Source: Fulvivirga ligni
Lineage (GTDB): Bacteria > Bacteroidota > Bacteroidia > Cytophagales > Cyclobacteriaceae
Assembly: GCF_021389935.1 (NCBI RefSeq)
Contig: NZ_CP089979.1
Location: 5,313,001 to 5,377,000, forward strand
Direction of reading: 5' to 3'
DNA length: 64,000 nt
Made by a program: the position numbers and the translations under genes. The notes beneath the pieces are model-generated. The model worked only from the letters and a program-made list of their open reading frames with translations, did not search any database and was not told the DNA's origin. Within the stretch, counting starts at the first letter, position 1. The number at the start of each line of letters is the position of its first letter. This document shows, piece after piece, positions 27,457 to 35,725 of the stretch.

Positions 27457-27480
27457 TAGCATCCATTCCGATGGATGCTA
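27457..27480 (+). promoter_or_regulatory. Perfect hairpin that contains the start codon of the sensor kinase
   Basis: Arms TAGCATCCAT and ATGGATGCTA (ten perfect pairs) with loop TCCG. The second arm starts with the ATG at 27471. It could block translation initiation, or be a weak terminator (the following bases are TTTCACC). Confidence 0.6.
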
Positions 27481-30400
27481 TTTCACCAATTCAAATACAG
27501 CAATCAAAGAGAGCAATTCTGCTTTATATTATATTTACACTTAGCTTTAGCGTAAATTTATATTCACAGGGTGATTTCTTAATAGATGATTTCAACCAAA
27601 CAATTTATAATGCATCTCCTTCCAACTGGGGTTGTACTCAAACTGGCCTTGGAACATTATTTTTCGCCAATTATGATGGGGTGACCACTTATGATGGAAA
27701 CACATGGTCATTAATGACCATAAATAATAATTCAGCTTGCTTATCAATAGCTAGTACTTCATCAAACAAAATCTATGTAGGGTTACAAAATGATTTTGGT
27801 TTTTTATCACCTAATGAAAGGGGAGCTCTTTCTTTTCACTCATTGAAGGATCAAATTAATAGCAAGATTAATTTGAGTCCATTCTATAAAATCTTCACCA
27901 TACTTGACACTGCGTACTTTTATTCTGACAACTTAATTGTAAAATATTCGAATGGTAATTTAATACATTGGATTTCTGAAAATGGCAGTTTTAGTGATCT
28001 TTTTGAGGTCAACAATAAAGTGTATGCCCTATTAAATGATGGCATATATTCTATTAAAGCAAAAAACATGAATAAGCTTCCCAATTCAGAAAAATTAGTT
28101 CAGCATAAGATAATTTTCTTATCATCCAAAGGCAACAAACTTCTAGTTGGAACCCATGAATCCGGATTTTTTGAATATGACAAGGGAAACATAAAGAAAA
28201 TATCAGCTTCACATCTAGAAAAAATTAAAAGACCTGTCTATACAACAGCATATTCCAATAACCTTCACCTTCCATTTGAATATGCATTGGGCACCTTAGG
28301 CAATGGAATTGTTTTCATCGATAAGGACTTTAATTACGTTTCTACACTTAACGAAAAAAATGGTCTATCAAGCTCTGTCATTAAAGGTTTAACCATAGAT
28401 AACAATTACAATCTATGGTCCACAATGCAAGAAGGGGTAGCCAGAATAGAAACCTCATCACCATTTAAAAAAATTCTTCCTCTAGATGATTTATCGTGCA
28501 CTATATTTAGTATAATTAATTACCAAAATAGAATATATATAGGTACCAGCATTGGACTCTACTTCCTAGAGAACAACCAAATTCACAAAATCTCAGACCT
28601 TAATACAGCAATTTGGGATTTGATAACTTATAAAGATCAACTGATCATAGGAACAGATGACGGGTTATATTTCATGCAAAATGAAGCGCTAACAGAAAGA
28701 TCAGATTTTATAAAAGTCACCAAACTTTATATAAGCAAGAACAAAAAATTAATTATTGGTCATGCCAAAGGAGTCAGTTTGTTGGACATAGATCAACCTA
28801 CCTTAGGAGAAAAAACCTTTAATATTCCACCCTCTAGGTACAATTCTATAATGGAAGATGATTTTGGCAATCTATGGATCAGTTCAAAATTTGATGGAAT
28901 ATATCAAATTAAAAACCCATTGGATTCCACATATGAAATTCAAAAATACAATGAAGCAGATGGATTGCCTGATACAAATGAGATTCAAATAATACAGCTG
29001 AATAAAAAGCAATATTTCACTAGCTCCAACGGATTTTACCAATTCAACAATAATACAACAACGTTTTTAAAAGATTCTTCAATTGTCGATTACGGTTATG
29101 ATATAAATAATGTCACAGTAACAACAACCAATGACCTTATTCTGTCAACAAAAAACGATGAAAATAGAACATTTTTAATACAGTTAAAGAATACTAAATC
29201 AGGATATAGAACTGTATCCATTCCGTATAGACGGCTTCCTAATATGTCCATAGACGCTATCTATCAAGACGACAGCCTAATATGGATCGCCGGTAGTGCC
29301 GGGTTATTTTACTTCAATGAAAACATAAAAAAAGATTACCAGATTCCTTATAATACTCTGATAAGGCAAGTTTCGACGAATGACTCTACAATTTTCTACG
29401 GAAGTTATTTTAGCTCAAAGGATACGGCACAAGTAAAAGCCATATTGAAAGATCAACCAGATAATTTCAAGCCGACTCTCACTTATTCAGAAAACAACAT
29501 CACCTTTCAATACAGCGCTGCCTTCTATGAAGTTCCTGAAAACAACCAGTATAGCTATTATCTGGAAAACAATGACAAGGGGTGGTCTAAGTGGAGTACA
29601 GAGCACAAAAAAGAATACAGCAACTTATCTCCGGGCACATATACATTCCATGTTAAGTCGAAAAACATATATGAATTTGAAGGTAGCATTGCCACCTATG
29701 AATTCACCATCCTTCCACCATGGTACAGGACATGGTATGCATATATAGGCTATGTTTTATTGGCTGGTTTATTGATCTGGGGAATGATATTGGCTTATAC
29801 ATTCCGAGTACGGATGCAGCGTCAAAAGCTTAAGCTCGTAGTGGCTGATCGAACGTTTGAGGTTTTAAGTCAGAAAAAAGAAATCGAAAAGCAGAAAAGC
29901 CTGCTGGAGACCCAATTTGAACAAATCAAAGAACAGCGAGACAATATACAAAGTAAAAATCTGGAGCTTAGTATGGCTCAGAGAGAAACTTCCAAAGCTA
30001 ATTTAGCCCTTCAGGAACTTAATAATAATTTAGAAAAAGAGGTAGAAGATCGAACCAGCAGGATAAAAAGTATGCTTGAAGAGCTCCAAAAAACCAATAA
30101 AGAACTTGATCATTTCATATACCGTGCCTCTCATGATTTAAAGGGGCCGATAAGTAGAATAAGTGGTTTAACTTCCCTCGCAAAACTTGAAGTGGCTGAC
30201 TCTAACAGCAAAAACTATATAGATCTCATAGACTTCACGGCCAACAATATGAAGTCTACACTTACCAAACTCACTCAGGTGCATGACTTGATGAGTACTG
30301 AGTTAAATATTGAAGAAGTAGACTTTGCCTCGCTCATCAGCTCTATCCGGACGTCCATTAAATATCTGGAAAAGGATGCAGGGGTTATCAAATACAAGTT

Positions 30401-30785
30401 TGATTTTGACAAGGACTTAACAATCAAGACTGATAGTTATCGATTGAGTATCATAATTGCAAATCTCATTGAAAATGCCATTATTTATAGAAGATCTTCT
30501 CAGGATGAGCATTCTATTGACATCCGAGCTTACAAAGAAGCCGAGAGTCTGAAAATTATGGTATCTGACTCTGGTATTGGCTTGAAAGAAGATCAGTTTG
30601 ACAAAATATTTGATATGTTCGTTAAGGTTAATGACAATAACAACGGTAGCGGACTAGGTCTTTACCTCACCAAGCTAGCTCTAAATAGATTAAATGGCTC
30701 AATCAGTGTTCAAAGCAAGATAAACACTTTCACAACTTTCACAGTAACGTTACCATTAGTTCCTCCTAGCGAATCCCATCAATAA
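27471..30785 (+). CDS. Sensor histidine kinase with periplasmic beta-propeller and Y_Y_Y domain
   Basis: 1104 residues. Order: signal sequence with hydrophobic stretch about 14-33, two-component propeller repeats (Reg_prop, e.g. GTSIGLYFLENNQIHKISDL) to about 640, Y_Y_Y domain about 667-749 (YSYYLENNDKGWSKWS, LSPGTYTFHVKSKN), membrane helix about 752-774, a long coiled coil about 790-875, HisKA with phospho-acceptor His888 (RASHDLKGPISR), and HATPase with N-box NLIENAIIYR, G1 DSGIGLKE and G2 GSGLGLYL near 1060. There is no receiver or AraC domain, so it is not a hybrid regulator and needs a response regulator encoded elsewhere. It overlaps the convergent tyrA gene by 20 nt. Its signal may be the neighbouring peptide (inference). 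Confidence 0.88.
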   Translation: MDAISPIQIQQSKRAILLYIIFTLSFSVNLYSQGDFLIDDFNQTIYNASPSNWGCTQTGLGTLFFANYDGVTTYDGNTWSLMTINNNSACLSIASTSSNKIYVGLQNDFGFLSPNERGALSFHSLKDQINSKINLSPFYKIFTILDTAYFYSDNLIVKYSNGNLIHWISENGSFSDLFEVNNKVYALLNDGIYSIKAKNMNKLPNSEKLVQHKIIFLSSKGNKLLVGTHESGFFEYDKGNIKKISASHLEKIKRPVYTTAYSNNLHLPFEYALGTLGNGIVFIDKDFNYVSTLNEKNGLSSSVIKGLTIDNNYNLWSTMQEGVARIETSSPFKKILPLDDLSCTIFSIINYQNRIYIGTSIGLYFLENNQIHKISDLNTAIWDLITYKDQLIIGTDDGLYFMQNEALTERSDFIKVTKLYISKNKKLIIGHAKGVSLLDIDQPTLGEKTFNIPPSRYNSIMEDDFGNLWISSKFDGIYQIKNPLDSTYEIQKYNEADGLPDTNEIQIIQLNKKQYFTSSNGFYQFNNNTTTFLKDSSIVDYGYDINNVTVTTTNDLILSTKNDENRTFLIQLKNTKSGYRTVSIPYRRLPNMSIDAIYQDDSLIWIAGSAGLFYFNENIKKDYQIPYNTLIRQVSTNDSTIFYGSYFSSKDTAQVKAILKDQPDNFKPTLTYSENNITFQYSAAFYEVPENNQYSYYLENNDKGWSKWSTEHKKEYSNLSPGTYTFHVKSKNIYEFEGSIATYEFTILPPWYRTWYAYIGYVLLAGLLIWGMILAYTFRVRMQRQKLKLVVADRTFEVLSQKKEIEKQKSLLETQFEQIKEQRDNIQSKNLELSMAQRETSKANLALQELNNNLEKEVEDRTSRIKSMLEELQKTNKELDHFIYRASHDLKGPISRISGLTSLAKLEVADSNSKNYIDLIDFTANNMKSTLTKLTQVHDLMSTELNIEEVDFASLISSIRTSIKYLEKDAGVIKYKFDFDKDLTIKTDSYRLSIIIANLIENAIIYRRSSQDEHSIDIRAYKEAESLKIMVSDSGIGLKEDQFDKIFDMFVKVNDNNNGSGLGLYLTKLALNRLNGSISVQSKINTFTTFTVTLPLVPPSESHQ

Positions 30786-31617
30786 TAGGTCTTATCTTAT
30801 TAGCCTCTTTCATAAATTCATTCATTTCTTCAGCGTTCTTCTTATCCAGCAACTCTTTAAAAGAACTTAGCTGCTTTATATATGTCTCCAAGGCTCCGGA
30901 TAAGTTATTCTGATTTTGAACAAAAATTGGCGACCACATCTCCGGTGAGCTTTTGGCCAACCTTACCGTAGAGGCAAAGCCGGAGCCAGCCATGGCAAAA
31001 ATGTGCTTTTCGTCCTTCTCCTTTTCAAGTACAGTAGTACTAAGCGCAAAGGAAGAAATATGACTCAAATGACTTACGTAGGCAATATGTAAATCATGAT
31101 CTTTAGGCGTCATACTAACCACTTTCATGGCAAGATTCTTACAGATTTCATGAAATAGGTTGAGTTGAACCTCTCCACTTCTCTCCTGCTCGCAGAGGAT
31201 CATGATTTTATCTTCAAACAAGGTGGAAAACGCAGCTTGTGGACCAGAATACTCGGTCCCTGCCATTGGGTGGGCAGCAACAAAACACTTTCTATTTTTA
31301 TGCTCAGCCACGGATAAGCAGACAGCTTCTTTAGTGGAGCCAAAATCAATGATAAGCTGATCATCTTTAACTAAATCAAGCACTTGTGGTAATAGCTTGG
31401 TCAATGCATCTACCGGGATGGCCAGGATGACCACATCCACCTGATTTACTGCTTCTTCAAGACTTTCATATCGATCTATTATGCCTAATTCTTTAGCCTT
31501 TTCAAGGTTATCAATGTTTTTATCAACACCAACTACCTCCACATTTAATCGTCTTCTTTTTACTGCTAGTGCAAAAGAACCACCGATAAGACCTACTCCT
31601 ACTAATGCTATTTTCAT
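30766..31617 (-). CDS. tyrA: Prephenate dehydrogenase
   Basis: Converts prephenate to 4-hydroxyphenylpyruvate with NAD(P). 283 residues: Rossmann motif GVGLIGGSFALAVK at residue 7, dinucleotide-binding Asp (VVGVDKN), HPMAGTEYSGP near residue 117, and the helical dimer domain (HLSHISSFAL). No chorismate mutase or ACT domain is attached. It follows the aminotransferase gene by 3 nt as the last gene of the phhA operon. Its 3' end overlaps the sensor kinase gene by 20 nt on the other strand. Confidence 0.92.
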   Translation of the reverse strand: MKIALVGVGLIGGSFALAVKRRRLNVEVVGVDKNIDNLEKAKELGIIDRYESLEEAVNQVDVVILAIPVDALTKLLPQVLDLVKDDQLIIDFGSTKEAVCLSVAEHKNRKCFVAAHPMAGTEYSGPQAAFSTLFEDKIMILCEQERSGEVQLNLFHEICKNLAMKVVSMTPKDHDLHIAYVSHLSHISSFALSTTVLEKEKDEKHIFAMAGSGFASTVRLAKSSPEMWSPIFVQNQNNLSGALETYIKQLSSFKELLDKKNAEEMNEFMKEANKIRPIIDGIR

Positions 31618-31620
31618 ATT

Positions 31621-32769
31621 TTAAAGTCGTGCTAAAGCTTCATTGTACACCTCCACGTCACTGCAGAGAGAAATTCTGACATATTCTTTACCCTTATCGC
31701 CAAATATAAATCCTGGCGTAATGAAAATATGCTTTTCATGCAGAAGCCTTTCTACCAGGTCCTCCGCACTTTTTTCACTTTCAGATATCTTTGCCCAGAC
31801 AAACATGCCCTGCTGGCTTTTGCTATAGGTACAATTAAGTTTATCCATAATCTCCTGCACCTTCAATCTTCTTTCTTTGTAGATTGAATTTACTGAATCG
31901 AACCAATCATCACCCAGTTTTAAAGCCTCAACTGCGGCTAACATGAGTGGCTTGAACATACCCGAATCAACGTTGCTCTTTATTTTAATAATGGCCTGAA
32001 TATAATCACTAGCACCAGCTACCCAGCCAATTCGCCAGCCAGCCATATTGAATGATTTACTCATAGAGTTGAGCTCAATAGCAACCTCCTTAGCCCCTGG
32101 AATGGAAAAGATGCTAGTGGGTTTACCAGAAGGTAGGATAAGACTATAAGGATTATCATGACAAAGCAATACTTTCTTCTCCGCAGCCAGCTTAACAAAA
32201 CGTGCTAGCACCTCATTACTGGCTGGCTGCCCAGTAGGCATATGCGGATAATTGAGCCATAATAATTTGACTTTCGAATAATCTAGTTGATCCAAAAACT
32301 GCCAATCGGGCTCCCAGCTATCTTCTTTTATAGGAAAGCGGATCACCTCTGCGCCACACATTTCGGCTACTGATCCGTAAGCGGGGTAGCAAAGCTCTGG
32401 AACCAGCACCTGATCTCCTGGATTTAGAAACGCAAGTGAGATATGAGTAATACCCTCTTTGGAGCCAATCAGTGGCAATATTTCATTGGCAGGGTTAAGC
32501 TCAACAGAAAAAATCCGCTGAAGCCATTCGCTGATGGCTTGCCGTAACTCCGGCAAGCCTTGGTATGATTGATACCCATGATTACCATCTTTAAAGATTT
32601 CTTCTGAAGCTTTCTTTAAAACAGATTGTGCCGGAGCTAAGTCAGGGCTACCTATGGCCAGGTTAAGAACCTTCTTGCCTTCGGATTGCATTTGTCGCAC
32701 CTGAGCCAGCTTTTGAGAAAAGTAATATTCTTTTACCTGTCCCAGCCTATCAGCGGTAGAAATAATCAT
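31621..32769 (-). CDS. PLP-dependent aminotransferase, class I/II, likely aromatic
   Basis: 382 residues, fold type I. The PLP lysine lies in ELNSMSKSFNMAGWRIGW near residue 240, with the Arg of that motif, an Asp in LLCHDNPYS and the substrate arginine in EYVRISLC near the end. Placed between phhA (9 nt) and tyrA (3 nt), the obvious job is transamination of 4-hydroxyphenylpyruvate to tyrosine (inference from context). Sequence alone cannot exclude other substrates such as LL-diaminopimelate or aspartate. Confidence 0.85.
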   Translation of the reverse strand: MIISTADRLGQVKEYYFSQKLAQVRQMQSEGKKVLNLAIGSPDLAPAQSVLKKASEEIFKDGNHGYQSYQGLPELRQAISEWLQRIFSVELNPANEILPLIGSKEGITHISLAFLNPGDQVLVPELCYPAYGSVAEMCGAEVIRFPIKEDSWEPDWQFLDQLDYSKVKLLWLNYPHMPTGQPASNEVLARFVKLAAEKKVLLCHDNPYSLILPSGKPTSIFSIPGAKEVAIELNSMSKSFNMAGWRIGWVAGASDYIQAIIKIKSNVDSGMFKPLMLAAVEALKLGDDWFDSVNSIYKERRLKVQEIMDKLNCTYSKSQQGMFVWAKISESEKSAEDLVERLLHEKHIFITPGFIFGDKGKEYVRISLCSDVEVYNEALARL

Positions 32770-32778
32770 GGGTATTTA

Positions 32779-33555
32779 TTATTTAAGGGCTTTTAGCTTT
32801 TCGTTTAATTTGCTTACTACCTCATCAATAGAATGGTACAACTGATCGTAAGAATCTATGATGAAGTATTTTTCCTGAAAAGTATCTTTTCTGTATGGAG
32901 TATCCAAAATTTGGTCAACATTGTAAGCAAAATGTTGCGGTTCATCACTTAGAGAAAACTTGGTTTCACCAGCTGAACTTAAGATTCCGGCACCATATAT
33001 TCTTAGGCCAGCCTCTTCTCTGATCAGACCAAACTCTACTGTGAACCAGTAAATTCTTGAAAGCAATTCTATAGCAACAGGGTCGCCAGCGTGCTCAGCT
33101 CCTATTTTGCTTAGAGCCTGAAGATAATCTACAAAAGCCTGATTAGTAAGCAATGGCACATGAGCAAATACATCATGAAACATATCTGGCTCTTCCAGGT
33201 AATCTAACTCTTCCATAGTTCTTAACCAGGTAGTAGCAGGAAACTTCTTGTTAGACATAAGCTCAAAAAACAACTTATCATCCACAATGCCCTCTACAGC
33301 TACCAATTCCCAACCCGTAGCTTCTCTTAAGATCACATTGGTTTCTTCGAAATTTGGAATTTGCTGGTTAGTAAAATTCACTATGTCAAGTCCTTTCAAA
33401 AACTCTACTGTAGCAGCTTTTGGTAAGTTTACAATCTGACGGTCATAAAGAATCTGCCATACTTGCTGATCCTCAGCGGTATACTGATCATATACCTGCT
33501 GCATGTCTTTCAACGTAGGGATAACTCTTTGCTCAGATTTTGTAATTGCTTCCAT
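32779..33555 (-). CDS. phhA: Phenylalanine 4-monooxygenase
   Basis: Pterin- and iron-dependent hydroxylation of phenylalanine to tyrosine. 258 residues, catalytic domain only, as usual in bacteria. The facial iron triad is His127 and His132 in MFHDVFAHVPLL and Glu174 in WFTVEFGLI. First gene of phhA-aminotransferase-tyrA, so here the enzyme appears to supply tyrosine rather than only break down phenylalanine. The operon is preceded by a Tyr-rich leader peptide and attenuator whose terminator ends 22 nt before this start. Confidence 0.93.
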   Translation of the reverse strand: MEAITKSEQRVIPTLKDMQQVYDQYTAEDQQVWQILYDRQIVNLPKAATVEFLKGLDIVNFTNQQIPNFEETNVILREATGWELVAVEGIVDDKLFFELMSNKKFPATTWLRTMEELDYLEEPDMFHDVFAHVPLLTNQAFVDYLQALSKIGAEHAGDPVAIELLSRIYWFTVEFGLIREEAGLRIYGAGILSSAGETKFSLSDEPQHFAYNVDQILDTPYRKDTFQEKYFIIDSYDQLYHSIDEVVSKLNEKLKALK

Positions 33556-33576
33556 TGTTTTAAAATTAGTTAAAAA

Positions 33577-33610
33577 TAAAAAAGCCTGGTTCTCTTTCGG
33601 AACCAGGCTT
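33577..33610 (-). terminator. Attenuator terminator of the tyrosine operon
   Basis: Arms AAGCCTGGTTC and GAACCAGGCTT (11 perfect pairs), 7-nt loop, then TTTTTTATTTTT on the minus strand. It stands between the Tyr leader peptide and phhA. Its upstream arm plus loop (TTCCGAAA on the RNA strand, 33602-33595) is complementary to leader positions 33668-33661, so an antiterminator can form instead. Confidence 0.88.
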
Positions 33611-33640
33611 GGTATATTCAGTTATTTAATGCTTAGTGTG

Positions 33641-33718
33641 TCATGAACATACAACTCCCATTCCGAAACTCATCATTCGGTAATAGTAGTAGTAATAATA
33701 GTTGTTCATGGTTTTCAT
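33641..33718 (-). CDS. Tyrosine operon leader peptide (seven consecutive Tyr codons)
   Basis: 25-codon ORF, too short for most gene finders. Reading: MKTMNN, then Tyr7-Tyr13 (TAT TAT TAC TAC TAC TAT TAC), then RMMSFGMGVVCS and TGA. The Tyr run is the stall site. Directly after it an RNA stem CCGAA / UUCGG (33680-33676 with 33667-33663) can form, and its second arm can instead pair with the terminator's first arm. The Met at codon 4 (33709) could also be the start. Placement between a promoter and a strong terminator before phhA is that of a ribosome-mediated attenuator that senses charged tRNA-Tyr. Confidence 0.9.
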   Translation of the reverse strand: MKTMNNYYYYYYYRMMSFGMGVVCS

Positions 33719-33725
33719 ATGGCCG

Positions 33726-33756
33726 TAAAAGTAATATTAATTTTCAAATTACCAAA
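33726..33756 (-). promoter_or_regulatory. Predicted promoter of the tyrosine leader and operon
   Basis: Minus strand: TTTG at 33756-33753, a 19-nt spacer, TACTTTTA at 33733-33726 (one mismatch to TANNTTTG). The leader ATG starts only 8 nt after the -7 element, so the mRNA would have almost no 5' UTR. Confidence 0.6.
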
Positions 33757-33772
33757 CAGAAAATTTATTTAC

Positions 33773-34783
33773 TTAAAAGCTCTCTCTAAGCTCAAACGTC
33801 TTACGCAGCTTTTTAATTAGCTTTTCAGACTCTCTGAAGCTTAAAGTTTGCTGACCATCAGACCATGCCTCTTCTGGTACTTCATGCGTTTCGTAAATTA
33901 CACCGTCGGCTCCGGCCATTACACAAGCTAAAGCCACTGGCTCTACATGATCTCTAATACCAATACCGTGAGAAGGATCCGCGATAACAGGCAGGTGAGA
34001 CTTCTCTTTCAGAATAGCTATGGCGTTGATATCCATGGTATTTCTACTGGCCCTCTCGTAGGTTCTGATTCCTCTTTCGCAAAGCATAAGGTTCTCATTA
34101 CCAGCTGAAAACACATATTCCGCAGAACCCAATAACTCTTCAATAGTTCCTGAGATACCTCTCTTAATTAACACGGGCTTATCCACTTTACCCAACTCAT
34201 CTAATAAGTTAAAGTTCTGTGTGTTTCTGGCGCCCACCTGATAGATATCTACATAGTCATACATCTCCTCTATTTGAGACACCTGCATTACTTCGGTGAT
34301 GATCTTTATACCAGCTTCTCTAGCCAGTTTGTACCAGGTTTTTAAACCATCATTACCCAAACCACGGAAAGAATATGGTGAGCTTCTCGGCTTATAAACA
34401 CCACCACGCATAATTTTAATATTATTCTCTTTTAGGTGAGCAATGGTTTTTTCTATCTGTTCTTCTCCTTCTATAGAACAAGGACCCGCCATTAGTGCCA
34501 TTCCTCCTTCTTCGATTGTTACGCCATCACCCAGGTCAATTACCGTGGGCTTTACTTTCCACTTTCTTGAAACCAACATGTTAGCGTCAGAAACGATGTG
34601 GATATCAGAAATACCTTTCATATGGCCAATCTCACGGATATCAAAATCCTTCTTTCCGATACCAATGATGTATTCGCCTTTTTGCGTTTTTACTTCTGTA
34701 GTCTTGTATTTTAAAGCCTCTACTTTATCTATTATGCTTTGCTTGTTACCTTCTGAGAGGCCTTTTTCTAATTGGATAATCAT
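33773..34783 (-). CDS. aroF: 3-deoxy-7-phosphoheptulonate (DAHP) synthase, type I-beta
   Basis: Entry enzyme of the shikimate pathway. 336 residues: an N-terminal ferredoxin-like regulatory domain (residues about 1-70) and the TIM barrel with MAGPCSIEGEEQ, IMRGGVYKPRSSPYSFRG, LIKRG and IADPSHGIG. No chorismate mutase domain is fused. It follows trpA by 3 nt and so belongs to the trp operon and its Trp attenuator. No terminator is visible between this gene and the tyrosine leader 54 nt downstream, so some read-through into the second unit is possible. Confidence 0.93.
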   Translation of the reverse strand: MIIQLEKGLSEGNKQSIIDKVEALKYKTTEVKTQKGEYIIGIGKKDFDIREIGHMKGISDIHIVSDANMLVSRKWKVKPTVIDLGDGVTIEEGGMALMAGPCSIEGEEQIEKTIAHLKENNIKIMRGGVYKPRSSPYSFRGLGNDGLKTWYKLAREAGIKIITEVMQVSQIEEMYDYVDIYQVGARNTQNFNLLDELGKVDKPVLIKRGISGTIEELLGSAEYVFSAGNENLMLCERGIRTYERASRNTMDINAIAILKEKSHLPVIADPSHGIGIRDHVEPVALACVMAGADGVIYETHEVPEEAWSDGQQTLSFRESEKLIKKLRKTFELRESF

Positions 34784-34786
34784 AAC

Positions 34787-35572
34787 TTAACCTTTAATAT
34801 CCTTTACAAATTTTTTAATACTATCTTCTGATGTGCCCTCGCTACCAAGGAACTTTATAAATGCGCTACCGATAATAGCACCACTGCTATACTCACAAGC
34901 CTGCGAGTAAGTACTGTTATTTGAGATTCCAAAACCAATCAAGGTTGGATTACCCAGGCTCATTTGTTTGATTCTATCAAAATACACTAACTGCTCCTCT
35001 GAAAAATCTCCTTTGGCTCCTGTAGTACTGGCGTTTGATACCATGTAGATGAAACCATCGGTATTATTATCGATCTCTTTAATTCGGCTTTCAGAAGTCT
35101 GAGGTGTGATTAAGAATACGTTTTTCAGCCCGTGAGCTTCAAATTTTTCTTTATACACAGCCATGTATTCAGCCATAGGAAGATCTGGCAAGATTAGTCC
35201 GTCTACGCCCACCTCTTCGCAGCTTTTGCAAAAGTTCTCTATACCAAATTGAATCACTGGGTTAATATATCCCATAAGTATAATTGGAATAGATACACTC
35301 TCTCTAATATTTTTGATCTGATCAAAAAGTAGCTTAATGGTCATGCCATTATCGAGTGCTATTTTGTTACTTTCCTGAATGGTAGGTCCGTCTGCCACAG
35401 GATCTGAGAACGGCATGCCTATCTCAATGATGTCAGCGCCTGCCTTCTCAAGATTCTGTGCTATCTCAAGGGTATTATCAAGCTTAGGAAAGCCTGCTGT
35501 ATAATACACAGAGAGCACATCTTTCTTGTTTTGAAAGAGCTGATTTATTCTGTTTATAGTCGTTGTTTCCAC
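34787..35572 (-). CDS. trpA: Tryptophan synthase alpha chain
   Basis: Cleaves indole-3-glycerol phosphate to indole in the alpha2beta2 complex. 261 residues; catalytic Glu in ADIIEIGMPFSDPVADGPTI near residue 49 and catalytic Asp at about residue 60 in that motif; phosphate-binding GFGISN and GSAFIKFL near the end. Separated from trpB by 153 nt with GTTATTG-type tandem repeats, in contrast to the tight spacing elsewhere in the operon. Confidence 0.94.
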   Translation of the reverse strand: METTTINRINQLFQNKKDVLSVYYTAGFPKLDNTLEIAQNLEKAGADIIEIGMPFSDPVADGPTIQESNKIALDNGMTIKLLFDQIKNIRESVSIPIILMGYINPVIQFGIENFCKSCEEVGVDGLILPDLPMAEYMAVYKEKFEAHGLKNVFLITPQTSESRIKEIDNNTDGFIYMVSNASTTGAKGDFSEEQLVYFDRIKQMSLGNPTLIGFGISNNSTYSQACEYSSGAIIGSAFIKFLGSEGTSEDSIKKFVKDIKG

Positions 35573-35598
35573 TTTTTCTTTATTGTTTTATGCTTAGA

Positions 35599-35677
35599 GT
35601 TATTGGTTATTGGTTACTGAGTTAATAGTTATTGGTTATTGGTTACTGAGTTAATAGTTATTGGTTATTGGGTTATT
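35599..35677. repeat. Tandem repeat inside the trp operon (29-nt unit of GTTATTG heptamers)
   Basis: Two full 29-nt units (35600-35628 and 35629-35657), each two TTATTGG heptamers plus a diverged TTACTGA and GTTAATAG, then a partial third unit. It lies in the trpB-trpA spacer. It shares the heptamer with the array at 8964-9031. There are no unique spacers, so it is not a CRISPR. Confidence 0.85.
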
Positions 35678-35725
35678 TTCATACTCAATCCCTTTACTAT
35701 TTACTATTTACTCTATACTAATGAA

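Noticed and set aside
27471-30785. Hybrid two-component regulator of a polysaccharide locus
   Set aside because: The kinase ends after the ATPase domain with no receiver or AraC helix-turn-helix, and no SusC/SusD genes are adjacent.
34443-34790. 115-codon open frame antisense to aroF
   Set aside because: Shadow of a conserved gene; no promoter, signal peptide or recognised domain.
35599-35677. Possible CRISPR fragment because of a 29-nt repeated unit
   Set aside because: Units are directly adjacent without spacers, built of GTTATTG heptamers, and no cas genes are nearby.
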